Assembly (NCBI GenBank): GCA_963796325.1
Contig: CAWCLF010000001.1
Coordinates: 496,001-560,000, forward strand
Direction: 5' to 3'
Length of the DNA stretch: 64,000 bases
DNA from: CAVYGN01 sp963796325
GTDB taxonomy: Bacteria > Spirochaetota > Brevinematia > Brevinematales > JAOACQ01
Numbering within the stretch: position 1 is the first letter of the stretch; every line of letters begins with the position of its first letter. The notes beneath the pieces were generated by a model that saw nothing but the letters and a program-made list of their open reading frames with translations, ran no database searches and was not told where the DNA came from. Both the position numbers and the translations under genes were made by a program. Below are positions 51,625 through 60,272 of the stretch, one piece after another.

Positions 51625-52314
51625 ATGATAGTCGGCGGCGTTATTGTAGCCGGCGGAATAGGCTCCAGGTTCGGGTCGGAAATTCCAAAACAATTTTTAA
51701 AACTGCATGGCAGGGTTATTCTCGAATACAGTATTGATAATTTCAGCCGTATTATCAGAGACCTGGTTGTTGTAGTTCACAGCGATTGGATTGGAGAGGT
51801 TCTTAAGCTCAGAGGCCGGCGCAGTTTTGACATAGTAGAGGGAGGGCCGACAAGACAGCTTTCAGTGCTGAAAGGACTGGAGAGTCTTTCTCATAAAGGA
51901 ATAGATATAGTTGCAATTCATGACGGAGTGAGGCCGCTCTTTTCAATGGAACTTCTTGAAAAGGGCATTAACCATGCCATGGAAAAAGGCTCTGCCGTTC
52001 CTGCCGTCAGGATAAATAACACCCTTGTCATTTCAGGCGGCGGGAAGTCGATAGATTCGTACCTCGACAGGGATAAGGTTCTGGAGCTGCAGACTCCCCA
52101 GGTATTCAGGTTCGATATGATTTACAGGGCGCATATGTCGGCTTTTGACAGGGGAATGACAGATTTCACCGATGATTCAAGGCTTCTTGAGATGCAGGGG
52201 CTTTCAGCCGACATAATAAACGGCGAAAAATGCAATATAAAAATCACTACTCGGGACGATCTTGAATTAGCCGGATACTATATGGAAAAGGACCGGATAT
52301 GGAAAAATCGCTGA
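51625..52314 (+). CDS. ispD: 2-C-methyl-D-erythritol 4-phosphate cytidylyltransferase
   Basis: IspD activates MEP with CTP in the non-mevalonate isoprenoid route. The N-terminal loop VIVAGGIGSRFGSEIPKQFLKL and the later VAIHDGVRPLF, ALLELQTPQVF-like VLELQTPQVFRFD, FTDDSRLLE and ITTRDDLELA are all present. The 229-residue length is normal. The end overlaps the next gene by 16 nt, so the two are likely coupled. Confidence 0.95.
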   Translation: MIVGGVIVAGGIGSRFGSEIPKQFLKLHGRVILEYSIDNFSRIIRDLVVVVHSDWIGEVLKLRGRRSFDIVEGGPTRQLSVLKGLESLSHKGIDIVAIHDGVRPLFSMELLEKGINHAMEKGSAVPAVRINNTLVISGGGKSIDSYLDRDKVLELQTPQVFRFDMIYRAHMSAFDRGMTDFTDDSRLLEMQGLSADIINGEKCNIKITTRDDLELAGYYMEKDRIWKNR

Positions 52315-53417
52315 AGGAAAGGGTGGTCAAAGAGTTTTTAAAGATAGTGAGGATCGACAGTCTTTCACTGAGGGAAGATGAAATGTTCAGCTATCTCGAA
52401 GAACATTTTTCGAACCTTCCGGTTGAAATTGAATTTATCCCCTATACCATCGATAGCCTGGGAGAGGGTTCGGGCAATCTTATCATCAAACTGCCGGCGA
52501 ACTCTCCCGGCCGAAAAAGCATTTTCTTCGATTCTCACGTGGATACCGTCGAGCCGGGCATCGGGATAAATCCTGTTGTCGACAACGGCAGGATCAGGTC
52601 GGACGGCAGCACAATTCTGGGCGGGGACGATAAGGCAGGCGCAGCCGCTATGATAACCGCTCTCTTTGAAATAATAGAAAAAGGCATGCCGCATGGCGAG
52701 ATATATTTCCTGTTCACATCCGCTGAAGAGATCGGCTTGACAGGCGTTCATCATCTCGATTTTAAAAAAATCAAAGCCGATTACGGATTTGTTCTGGATT
52801 CAAACGGCAAAACAGGCGGAGTCGTGGTCGCTGCGCCGCATCATTACAGCTATGAGATAATTGTCAAGGGCAAGTCGAGCCATGCCGGGATAGCACCCGA
52901 ACTCGGAATAAACGCTATTAAAACGGCAGCTAAAATAATTGACGGTCTTCCCCAGGGAAAACTGAACAAGGATACCGTATCCAACGTAGGGGTCGTAGAG
53001 GGCGGGCTTGCGGTCAATATAATACCGGAGCAATGTATTATCAGGGGGGAATTCAGGTCTCATGATAAAAATGAGATAAAAAGGCTTACGGACCTTATCT
53101 CCTCGATAGTCGATGAGAACAAAAAAAATGCAGTAGAGATTACGCTAAAATTCCAGGAATTATATAAAGGCTTCAGTTTTTCAAAAAATGACGGTATCAT
53201 TGAGTTTGCAAGAAAAGCGGTCGAATCGATAGGCCTTGTTCCAAGATTCGAAAGAAGCGGCGGCGGAAGCAATACCAATCTGTACAATCAGAACAGGATC
53301 GACGCCGTAAACCTTGCCGTGGGCATGATGAACGTTCATTCTACGGAAGAATATGTTGAAATTGAAGATCTTGAAAATACGGTCAAATTGATCCTGGCTC
53401 TTGTAAAGAGCGCTTGA
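52299..53417 (+). CDS. M20 family metallopeptidase, peptidase T-like
   Basis: The metal-site blocks FDSHVDTVEPG, DGSTILGGDDKAGAAAM and FTSAEEIGLTGVHHL contain the His, Asp and Glu ligands and the catalytic Glu pair. SSHAGIAPELGINAIKTAA belongs to the dimerisation domain. It belongs to the PepT-like tripeptidase group of M20, 372 residues. The start overlaps ispD by 16 nt. Confidence 0.9.
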   Translation: MEKSLKERVVKEFLKIVRIDSLSLREDEMFSYLEEHFSNLPVEIEFIPYTIDSLGEGSGNLIIKLPANSPGRKSIFFDSHVDTVEPGIGINPVVDNGRIRSDGSTILGGDDKAGAAAMITALFEIIEKGMPHGEIYFLFTSAEEIGLTGVHHLDFKKIKADYGFVLDSNGKTGGVVVAAPHHYSYEIIVKGKSSHAGIAPELGINAIKTAAKIIDGLPQGKLNKDTVSNVGVVEGGLAVNIIPEQCIIRGEFRSHDKNEIKRLTDLISSIVDENKKNAVEITLKFQELYKGFSFSKNDGIIEFARKAVESIGLVPRFERSGGGSNTNLYNQNRIDAVNLAVGMMNVHSTEEYVEIEDLENTVKLILALVKSA

Positions 53418-53429
53418 ATAATTTCAAAT

Positions 53430-54365
53430 ATGCGGTATTACAGTCTTAATTCATTCCTTAAGAATAAATTCGGCGAAAAAGTTTACAGGATATCTGTCGA
53501 CGCCGGTTTTACCTGTCCTAACAGGGACGGATCGAAAGGTACGGGCGGATGCATTTACTGCAGCGGGTCCGGAGCGGGAGCAGCTTATGCAAGTCCCGGA
53601 TTATCCGTTCCGGAGCAGATCCGCAAAGGGATCGAAATTGTAGGGAAGAGATACGGAACAAAAAAATTCATCGCATATTTCCAGCCCTTCTCCAATACTT
53701 ACGGCAGGGCCGCGGATCTTTTGAAACTTTATAAAAGCGCGCTTGGTTTCCCGGAAATCTGCGGCATAGCTATCGGGACAAGACCTGACTGTATTGATGA
53801 AGAAAAGATCGAAATGCTTAACGGACTCTCGCAGGAAACTTTCCTGATAGTCGAGTACGGCGCACAGTCAATGCATGATAAAACCCTTGAAAAGATCAAC
53901 AGATGCCACAGCGCTGAAGAAAACGTATCGGCAGTGAAGATGACCGTAAAAAGCGGCAGAATCCATACGGTCGCCCACCTTATATTAGGCCTGCCGGGGG
54001 AAAGCGAGCCCGATATGATCGAAAGCGTTTCGGAGCTTATCGGTACAGGAATAAACGGATTTAAGTTCCATCATCTTTATGTTGAAAATGGGACGGCCCT
54101 TGAAAAGGAATTCATGGCCGGGAATATCCCGCTCCTTGGAAGGGATGAATATATTGAAATACTTGCGAAGATTATCAGGATCCTTCCTGATGATATTGTT
54201 ATTCACAGGCTTTTTTCCGACAGCAGCCCGGACAGGCTTATAGCCCCTCTATGGACTCTCAATAAACAGGAGAATATGGCGGTTTTTCAGAATGCGCTTG
54301 CCGTGAAAGGGATTACGCAGGGGATGGACCGTATGGGAAACCCCTGTGGAGGGAATCGGCATTAG
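53430..54365 (+). CDS. Radical SAM protein, YhcC/TIGR01212 family
   Basis: The iron-sulfur motif is spread over DAGFTCPNRDGSKGTGGCIYCSGSG, the Cys arrangement of this family rather than plain CxxxCxxC. YFQPFSNTYG, IGTRPDCI, YGAQSMHDKTLEKINRCHS and HLILGLPGE follow in order. Length 311 residues. Function is not well established; members have been linked to modification of an unknown substrate. The 3' end overlaps convergent pdxJ by 53 nt. Confidence 0.92.
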   Translation: MRYYSLNSFLKNKFGEKVYRISVDAGFTCPNRDGSKGTGGCIYCSGSGAGAAYASPGLSVPEQIRKGIEIVGKRYGTKKFIAYFQPFSNTYGRAADLLKLYKSALGFPEICGIAIGTRPDCIDEEKIEMLNGLSQETFLIVEYGAQSMHDKTLEKINRCHSAEENVSAVKMTVKSGRIHTVAHLILGLPGESEPDMIESVSELIGTGINGFKFHHLYVENGTALEKEFMAGNIPLLGRDEYIEILAKIIRILPDDIVIHRLFSDSSPDRLIAPLWTLNKQENMAVFQNALAVKGITQGMDRMGNPCGGNRH

Positions 54366-55083
54366 CCCTGTCGAGTATCGACAGCATTTCCTTTACCGCC
54401 GGATCCAGCCCTGTAAGCACAGCTCTTGAAATTATAGAATGTCCTATATTCAGGGTATCGATCTCCCCGATCATTGCTATAGGATAAGTGTTCAGGTAAT
54501 TCAAGCCATGCCCGGCATTAACCCCGAGCCCGACGGACGAGGCGAAACTTGAACATTCAATGATTTTTGAAAGCTCGAGATTTATTTCCTCAGTTCGTTT
54601 CGCACCGGCGTAAGAACCGGTGTGGATTTCTATATAATCCGCACCTGTTGATTTCGAAGCCTCGATTTGAGACTTATCGGGATCGATGAAAAGACTGACT
54701 ACTATTCCCTTTTCATGCAGGAGGGGAATAGTATCCATGAGTTCCCTGTTATATCTTTTAACATCGAGTCCTCCCTCGGTCGTTATCTCTTCCCTTTTTT
54801 CAGGAACTATGCAGACATCGTCGGGCGCGATCCTGACCGCAGCCTTGATTATATCAGGGTTGAGCGCCATTTCGAGATTCAGCCTTACTTTTACGATTCT
54901 CCGCAATAGTTCCACATCCCTGTCCTGGATATGCCGCCTGTCTTCACGGAGGTGGACGGTAATTCCATCAACGCCGGCGAGTTCCGATATAATTGCAGCC
55001 GCAACGGGATCGGGATATTCCGCATTTCTTGCCTGGCGGAGCGTTGCAATGTGATCGATATTGAGACCCAGACGTTTTCTCAT
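54313..55083 (-). CDS. pdxJ: Pyridoxine 5'-phosphate synthase
   Basis: PdxJ condenses deoxyxylulose phosphate with 3-amino-2-oxopropyl phosphate. LGLNIDHIATLRQARN, GITVHLREDRRHIQDRD, LNLEMALNPDI, VPEKREEITTEGGLDV and EIHTGSYA are all diagnostic. The C-terminal tail RANADSLHRGFPYGPSPA lies over the 53-nt overlap with the radical SAM gene. It starts 2 nt after the upstream outer-membrane/TPR gene and depends on its promoter. Confidence 0.96.
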   Translation of the reverse strand: MRKRLGLNIDHIATLRQARNAEYPDPVAAAIISELAGVDGITVHLREDRRHIQDRDVELLRRIVKVRLNLEMALNPDIIKAAVRIAPDDVCIVPEKREEITTEGGLDVKRYNRELMDTIPLLHEKGIVVSLFIDPDKSQIEASKSTGADYIEIHTGSYAGAKRTEEINLELSKIIECSSFASSVGLGVNAGHGLNYLNTYPIAMIGEIDTLNIGHSIISRAVLTGLDPAVKEMLSILDRANADSLHRGFPYGPSPA

Positions 55084-55085
55084 TT

Positions 55086-56939
55086 TTACTGCTCCTGTAT
55101 TTCACTTAATTTATCGACGGCTTTCTCTTTTGTAGAAGCCCTGCCGATATAATCGGATGCCGTATTATTGCCCGGATCGATAAGCAGTACGATGCTGAAA
55201 TCCTCGATGGCCTTGTCGTATTCGGCATTATTGTAAAGAGAGATCCCTTCGTTAAGATATTCCTTTTCATTATCCCTGAAAATCTTAAGTATCCTTGATT
55301 TAAGAGCGGCAGAGTCCTGGCTTTCGGAATCCCTGGCGAGGACCCTGTTTGCCATATACAGTGCTCCTATGTAATTTTTATTCCCGAACAGCTCATAAGC
55401 CTTCCGGCTCGACTGTTTTTCGTAGAGATCCGTTTGGGCGAGATTATAAAGGTCCTGGGCTTTCACAAGGTCCGGTTCGTAAACGAGAGCATTCCTCGCC
55501 TGCGACATGCAATCTTCGAGAAGGTACCTGTCATAAAACGACTGAGCCTTTCTGTAATAAACCTCTGCAATGTTTTTAAGCTGTGTTGAGACTCCTTCCC
55601 GGAGTGCAAGTACATCCCTGTCCTTGGGCAATACCAGCAGGAGTCTGGATATTTCTTTTTTAGCCGCGATGAATTTTCTGGCGTTTGTTGCCGAATTAAT
55701 ATCAATCTTGCTGTTTATTATGAAATTGATGACAGTCTGGTTCGTTATAAGGTTGCTTATTTTTGTTTCGACGGCCGGATTATCCGCCAGTAAAGCCGCC
55801 CTGTTGTAATATATAAGCGCTCCGACGGGGTCTTTTTTATTTTCCGCAATCTGGGCGTTGGAAAGGTTTTGAGCCTTGTAATCGGAAAGCCTGCCTTCGA
55901 TCTGTTCTTTAAGAAGGGAAGCCTTGACATTGCTCCTATCCCTGGAAAGGGCGGACTTTACACTTACATCCGCCGCCAGAAATTTTTCCATGGCGGGATT
56001 GCCCGACTTTTCCTCATCAAGGGCTTCGTTATACAGGACAACACCCTCATTATAATTTTCAACAGACATTTCACGGCGGCTTTTTTCGAAGTATACGTTA
56101 AATGAAAGGAAGTACCGTTTATCCAGGGCGGAATAGGAAAAATCCGCCATAGCATCCTCGCCGTGCACGCCGAAACCTAATCTGACGTCCCGGCTGTCTA
56201 TTTCATAGGAACCCCTGAGGAAAAACATTTTTAAGATATCGGGCGAGGGATTGAATTCAAGACCGAAAACGAATGGCTCATTCCGGCTCAAAAACATCTT
56301 TTCAACGAAGAATTTAGTCCAGATGATATCAAGATTATACAGAAGTCCAAGACGGAGGTTTTGTTCTTCGGCTGTTGTTGTGGAAGGTTCATGGCCAAGG
56401 TCCTGGACGGCAAAACTGATAAATAATTTATTATTGATAAAACTGTTCCTGAAAAAATCGAGGTTGAGGGATTCGTTAGGGGAAAAAATGATCCCGGCAT
56501 CGAAGAAAAGTCCGTCGCGGGTATCGAATGCATAGTCCGATACGGTTTTGATGCCGGCCCCGAGAGCAAGACACCCGAAGAATTCCCTCCCGTAGCCGAA
56601 TGCAAAACCTCTTTTTGATCCGGCGTTTTCGGTTGAAGTATTATAGATATCAAGAGCGAAAACTCCGCCGATTACAGGGGGCAGGGCTGAAAAACCGAAG
56701 AATCCGATATCCTGGAAATTTGTCGTTGAAAGTCCTGCCGACATCCTGTCGACCGATGACAGGCCTGCCGGATTTATAAACAGGGCTCCGCTGTCCCCGC
56801 CTATGCATGATGAATTCAAGACCGAATACCTGGGGAGAAAATCGAGACTTCTGAGTTCATCTATCGAATAAGACAGCCCCGAAATGAAAAGACATTCCAA
56901 AATAAAAGCAAAAATCAGTCTTTTCATACGATATAACAC
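55086..56939 (-). CDS. Outer-membrane protein with PorV/FadL-like N-terminus and TPR C-terminus
   Basis: After a signal peptide (MKRLIFAFILECLFISGLSYS, second Met) comes a beta-rich section of about 260 residues with ALFINPAGLSSV, the NPAGL motif typical of PorV/FadL-type barrels, and strands such as GFAFGYGREFFGCLALGAGIK. From residue 290 the protein is helical with TPR-like units (YNEALDEEKSGNP, IENKKDPVGALIYYNRAALL, ISLYNNAEYDKAIEDFSIVLLIDPGN). A barrel-plus-TPR combination is seen in other spirochaetes. It probably links outer membrane and periplasm. It precedes pdxJ. Confidence 0.75.
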   Translation of the reverse strand: MLYRMKRLIFAFILECLFISGLSYSIDELRSLDFLPRYSVLNSSCIGGDSGALFINPAGLSSVDRMSAGLSTTNFQDIGFFGFSALPPVIGGVFALDIYNTSTENAGSKRGFAFGYGREFFGCLALGAGIKTVSDYAFDTRDGLFFDAGIIFSPNESLNLDFFRNSFINNKLFISFAVQDLGHEPSTTTAEEQNLRLGLLYNLDIIWTKFFVEKMFLSRNEPFVFGLEFNPSPDILKMFFLRGSYEIDSRDVRLGFGVHGEDAMADFSYSALDKRYFLSFNVYFEKSRREMSVENYNEGVVLYNEALDEEKSGNPAMEKFLAADVSVKSALSRDRSNVKASLLKEQIEGRLSDYKAQNLSNAQIAENKKDPVGALIYYNRAALLADNPAVETKISNLITNQTVINFIINSKIDINSATNARKFIAAKKEISRLLLVLPKDRDVLALREGVSTQLKNIAEVYYRKAQSFYDRYLLEDCMSQARNALVYEPDLVKAQDLYNLAQTDLYEKQSSRKAYELFGNKNYIGALYMANRVLARDSESQDSAALKSRILKIFRDNEKEYLNEGISLYNNAEYDKAIEDFSIVLLIDPGNNTASDYIGRASTKEKAVDKLSEIQEQ

Positions 56940-57065
56940 CTTCTTTTATCATTGATCCGGTGAAAGCCGGCATATCGATTTTTATATGGGCGAGTGATTT
57001 TTCATTATTTCAACTTAAACGGCCTTTAAAAGGCCCGGTCATTAAAAGGAATTAACAGACGCCCT

Positions 57066-57074
57066 ATTATAACA
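57066..57074 (-). promoter_or_regulatory. Extended -10 promoter of the outer-membrane/TPR gene
   Basis: On the minus strand TGTTATAAT (57074-57066) is an extended -10 box. The leader of about 120 nt includes the palindrome near 57021-57035. Confidence 0.5.
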
Positions 57075-57232
57075 TATGCCGTTAAAAATAAAAATTAATC
57101 GATGTCTTTAGACAATTCTTTTAGAGTTGAGCGTAAGATTCAACTATTGTTAATATTAGATACAGGCCGATAATTTATTACAGGCGGTTTCAGCCGGAAA
57201 AATAAAAAATAGATGTTTAAAAAGTTTTTTAA

Positions 57233-57241
57233 TGTTATAAT
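57233..57241 (+). promoter_or_regulatory. Extended -10 promoter of the TPR gene cluster
   Basis: TGTTATAAT (57233-57241) lies 52 nt before the first TPR gene. It is the same extended -10 box as the divergent promoter. Confidence 0.5.
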
Positions 57242-57292
57242 TTGAACTAATTTTTTAAGAATAATATTAGATTACAAAAATATGAGAATAAT

Positions 57293-58633
57293 ATGAATAT
57301 ATTTTTACTTTTTCTTCTGGCCATGGGGCTTTTTCTGGTAATTATTGGAACTGCCGTACTTGTCAGGCTTTTCCAGGCCAGGCGGAGACTGAATAATATC
57401 GAGATCGCCCTGTCGGCAGGCCAATACCGCAAAGTACTGGATCTTGCCTCGGAACTTCTCAAAGAAAAAAAGTCTTTCATGGTTTATTATTACCTGGCGC
57501 GCGCTTATGAAGGCCTGCAGGATACCTCCATGGCCCTCCGTTATTACGAGGATTCCATGACATATTTTTCCCATGATATCAGGAAGAGCTTGAAAATCGA
57601 AGTCCTGGACAGGATCGGAGACCTGTACAGTCAAAAAAAGGATTATATTAAAGCCTCGGGTAACTATATGATGGCTCTGCAGGAGAATCCGACCGATACC
57701 AGGGCCCTTTACCAGCTTGCCGAGATACACTACAAATCGAAAAATTACCAGAAAGCCGTATCCAATCTGGAAAAACTTGTCATTATTAAACCCGATTCGT
57801 GGCAGGCCTTCAGCCTGATGGGAAAATCGTATTTCAGGGTATCGAACTACAGGAAGGCGGTATATTCGTTTGAAAGCGCGCTCAAATTACGTGTCACGGA
57901 TTCTCATGAGAAAAGTGAAATATATTTTATCCTTGCAGACGCATATACAAGCCTGAAGAATTACAAGGAATCAATCAATGTGCTGAAAACCCTTATGGAT
58001 GATAAGACCTATTTCGATGAATCAATTATAAAAATTCTCCGCAATATGATAATCGATAACCAGATGCAGGAAGCTGTAAGAACGGGGAAGGCATATGTGG
58101 ACAAGCTTTCGCCCAATTACAAGCACCAGGCGTTATATATCCTGGGAAGGGCTCAATTCGACCAGGGCAATTACCTTGAAGCCATAGATTCATGGGTCAG
58201 GGCCTACCAGATCAACCCCGATTATGCCGATTTGAAAGAGCTCATTGCAAGGTATAAGATCCTTGTGGACAACCCTCTTCTTGAAGATTATTATACCGAA
58301 AACGAGTCGATTTTCAATGACTTTGTTTATAATTATCTCAAACTTCATTCAACCCAGATAATAAGTTCCGACAAGAGCTTCAAGATTTTCAGGGAATCCA
58401 ACTCGAAGTGCCACATATTCTACAGGCTGCCTATTATTATGAACCTTGCGGAATTTAAAAAAATTGAAGAAGCTCTGATGATGGAGTATGCAGCAAACCT
58501 CTCATGTTTTGTTTACACGCTATTCGGCATGACACCCGAATGCAAGGAATATGGCTTTTACAAGCAGGTGCAGGAGATCAGTTCGGAACAGTTCGTACTC
58601 GTTTTTTTCAAAAAAATTAATCAGAAGGGTTGA
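57293..58633 (+). CDS. Membrane-anchored TPR protein
   Basis: One N-terminal helix (FLLFLLAMGLFLVIIGTAVLVRLF) anchors a chain of about seven TPR units (YYLARAYEGLQDTSMALRYYEDSM, ALYQLAEIHYKSKNYQKAVSNLEKLVIIKP, AFSLMGKSYFRVSNYRKAVYSFESALKL). The C-terminal 100 residues are less repetitive (FRESNSKCHIFYRLPIIMNLAEF). No enzyme motif is seen. The stop overlaps or abuts the next gene, and the three genes that follow each other to 62099 are probably one unit. Confidence 0.82.
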   Translation: MNIFLLFLLAMGLFLVIIGTAVLVRLFQARRRLNNIEIALSAGQYRKVLDLASELLKEKKSFMVYYYLARAYEGLQDTSMALRYYEDSMTYFSHDIRKSLKIEVLDRIGDLYSQKKDYIKASGNYMMALQENPTDTRALYQLAEIHYKSKNYQKAVSNLEKLVIIKPDSWQAFSLMGKSYFRVSNYRKAVYSFESALKLRVTDSHEKSEIYFILADAYTSLKNYKESINVLKTLMDDKTYFDESIIKILRNMIIDNQMQEAVRTGKAYVDKLSPNYKHQALYILGRAQFDQGNYLEAIDSWVRAYQINPDYADLKELIARYKILVDNPLLEDYYTENESIFNDFVYNYLKLHSTQIISSDKSFKIFRESNSKCHIFYRLPIIMNLAEFKKIEEALMMEYAANLSCFVYTLFGMTPECKEYGFYKQVQEISSEQFVLVFFKKINQKG

Positions 58634-58644
58634 GGGTTCCCGGG

Positions 58645-60261
58645 ATGATAAGGTTTATAGTTGCTTCGTTTTTTTTATTTTTTTACGTCTGCAGTTATCC
58701 TTTTACATCGAAGTTTTTATCAATAGACACTAATTCGCTCGAATACAGGGCAATAATGGATCCCGATGCCTTCCCCCTTGAAAAAAGCGCCCTGCTTGCA
58801 TCGGGAGTCGATGAAGAAACGCTCTCGAATTATCTTTCGGTAATTTCTAACTTTGAAGCTTCCATAAAAGTGGATAAACCTGTTGCCGAGTCTCTTCTTT
58901 CAAGGGAAATATTTCTTCAAATGCATAAAAAGATCCTCAAAACATACGATGAATCCGAAACGACCCTCGAAGCTGTCATCGGAAGCGGAAGGTATAATTG
59001 CCTTTCGAGCACACTTATGTATAACAGCCTTCTGGAGGATTTCGGTATTAAAGGTTCGGGAGTTATTCTGCCCTCGCATGCATACACGATGCTGGAAATC
59101 GGCGGCAGGGAAATCGATGTCGAAAATACGAGCCCTTACGGTTATGACATCGGCACTAATATGGAAGCCCAGGAAAATTTTAAAAAATTGACCGGGTTTT
59201 CATATTCGCATGATCCGGAAATAACAGAGGTTGTCGGGAAAAGAGGACTATTAGCCTATACTTATGCAAATATGTCGTATTTCGATTTCAAAAAGGGTAA
59301 TATTTACGAGTCGTTCCAGAACGCTCTTAAATCCTGGGCCGTATATCCCGAAGGTAAATATATATATTCTAACGTTTCCGCTGCATACTCGGCATACAGC
59401 ATGTATCTGACCGACACGAAAAAAGATTACATCCTCGCTCTTTCGGTCCTGGAGGAAGCGGTCAGCAACATACCTCAAAAAGGGGCCTTTCTGACTAATT
59501 ATTTTTATGTGCTTGATAAATACCTTAACAGTCTTGTCGATCTTAATAGTTATGATGAAGCCTTTAACGTGATGGAGAAGGCCTTCGATTTTGCCGGAAG
59601 AAACGAATCCGTTTTCGATAACCTCTATACGAGGATCCTGTACAGGCTTATCAATCATGACGCCGATTTTAACAAAGCCTATGATTTCGGGAAAAAGGCC
59701 CTTGAAGAAAATCCTAAAAATGAAAATATACAGAGCCTTATGATAAACGGCTTGAACCTTTACAGTCAGAAGCTTGTCAAAGACTGGCAGGAGTACCCCA
59801 AGGGGGAGGATTTTTTACTTAAATGGTATGCATTGATGAAAAACGAGTATTTTGACAGCATTCTTGAGAATTATTACAACCTGACCGGCTTGAAATTCAA
59901 TGAATATAAAGATCCCGACCGGGGGATCGAAGTTTTAATAAAGGGCCTGGTTTTTTTCCCGGGATCTAAACTTCTCAAGAACAATATCGTTTACATAGCG
60001 GGCAATGCCGCCAACGGCTTTTTCGGCACACAAGATTACAGCAGGGCTATTTTTTATCTTAAAACAGGGTTAAAAGCCGACCCCGGGAATGTATCCCTCA
60101 AATCGAATCTCAATACCGCTTACCGTATTTATACATCGGATGAGATTGAAGCCAAAAATTATTCAAAGGCCCTGGCGATAGCGGAAGAAGGCCTTTTATC
60201 ATTCCCGGGTGATCAGAAGCTTATTTATTACAGGGATTATCTGAAGAAGAGAATTAAATAA
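58645..60261 (+). CDS. Transglutaminase-like/TPR periplasmic protein (active-site residues present)
   Basis: A signal peptide (MIRFIVASFFLFFYVCS) is followed by a domain with a papain-like triad pattern: RYNCLSSTLMYNSLLEDFG, PSHAYTMLEIGG and IDVENTSPYGYD give Cys 119, His 145 and Asp 158 in this numbering. It resembles the transglutaminase-like core with the SirB1-type YNCxSxxxxY turn. TPR-like helices fill the remaining 330 residues. The ATG at 58645, with GAGGG before it, is preferred to a TTG at 58630. The next gene is a paralogue. Confidence 0.72.
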   Translation: MIRFIVASFFLFFYVCSYPFTSKFLSIDTNSLEYRAIMDPDAFPLEKSALLASGVDEETLSNYLSVISNFEASIKVDKPVAESLLSREIFLQMHKKILKTYDESETTLEAVIGSGRYNCLSSTLMYNSLLEDFGIKGSGVILPSHAYTMLEIGGREIDVENTSPYGYDIGTNMEAQENFKKLTGFSYSHDPEITEVVGKRGLLAYTYANMSYFDFKKGNIYESFQNALKSWAVYPEGKYIYSNVSAAYSAYSMYLTDTKKDYILALSVLEEAVSNIPQKGAFLTNYFYVLDKYLNSLVDLNSYDEAFNVMEKAFDFAGRNESVFDNLYTRILYRLINHDADFNKAYDFGKKALEENPKNENIQSLMINGLNLYSQKLVKDWQEYPKGEDFLLKWYALMKNEYFDSILENYYNLTGLKFNEYKDPDRGIEVLIKGLVFFPGSKLLKNNIVYIAGNAANGFFGTQDYSRAIFYLKTGLKADPGNVSLKSNLNTAYRIYTSDEIEAKNYSKALAIAEEGLLSFPGDQKLIYYRDYLKKRIK

Positions 60262-60272
60262 AGGGGAACGGT

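Larger units (their letters stand above)
56940..57292. other. Divergent intergenic region
   Basis: This 353-bp gap holds the two divergent promoters listed separately, a GGCCTTTTAAAGGCC-type palindrome (about 57021-57035), and an isolated GCCGATAA (57166-57173) without a sigma-28 -35 box. No open frame of note was found. Confidence 0.6.

Noticed and set aside
57166..57173. GCCGATAA resembling a sigma-28 -10 box
   Set aside because: No TAAA at the correct distance upstream; the extended -10 box at 57233-57241 is a better promoter for the TPR gene.
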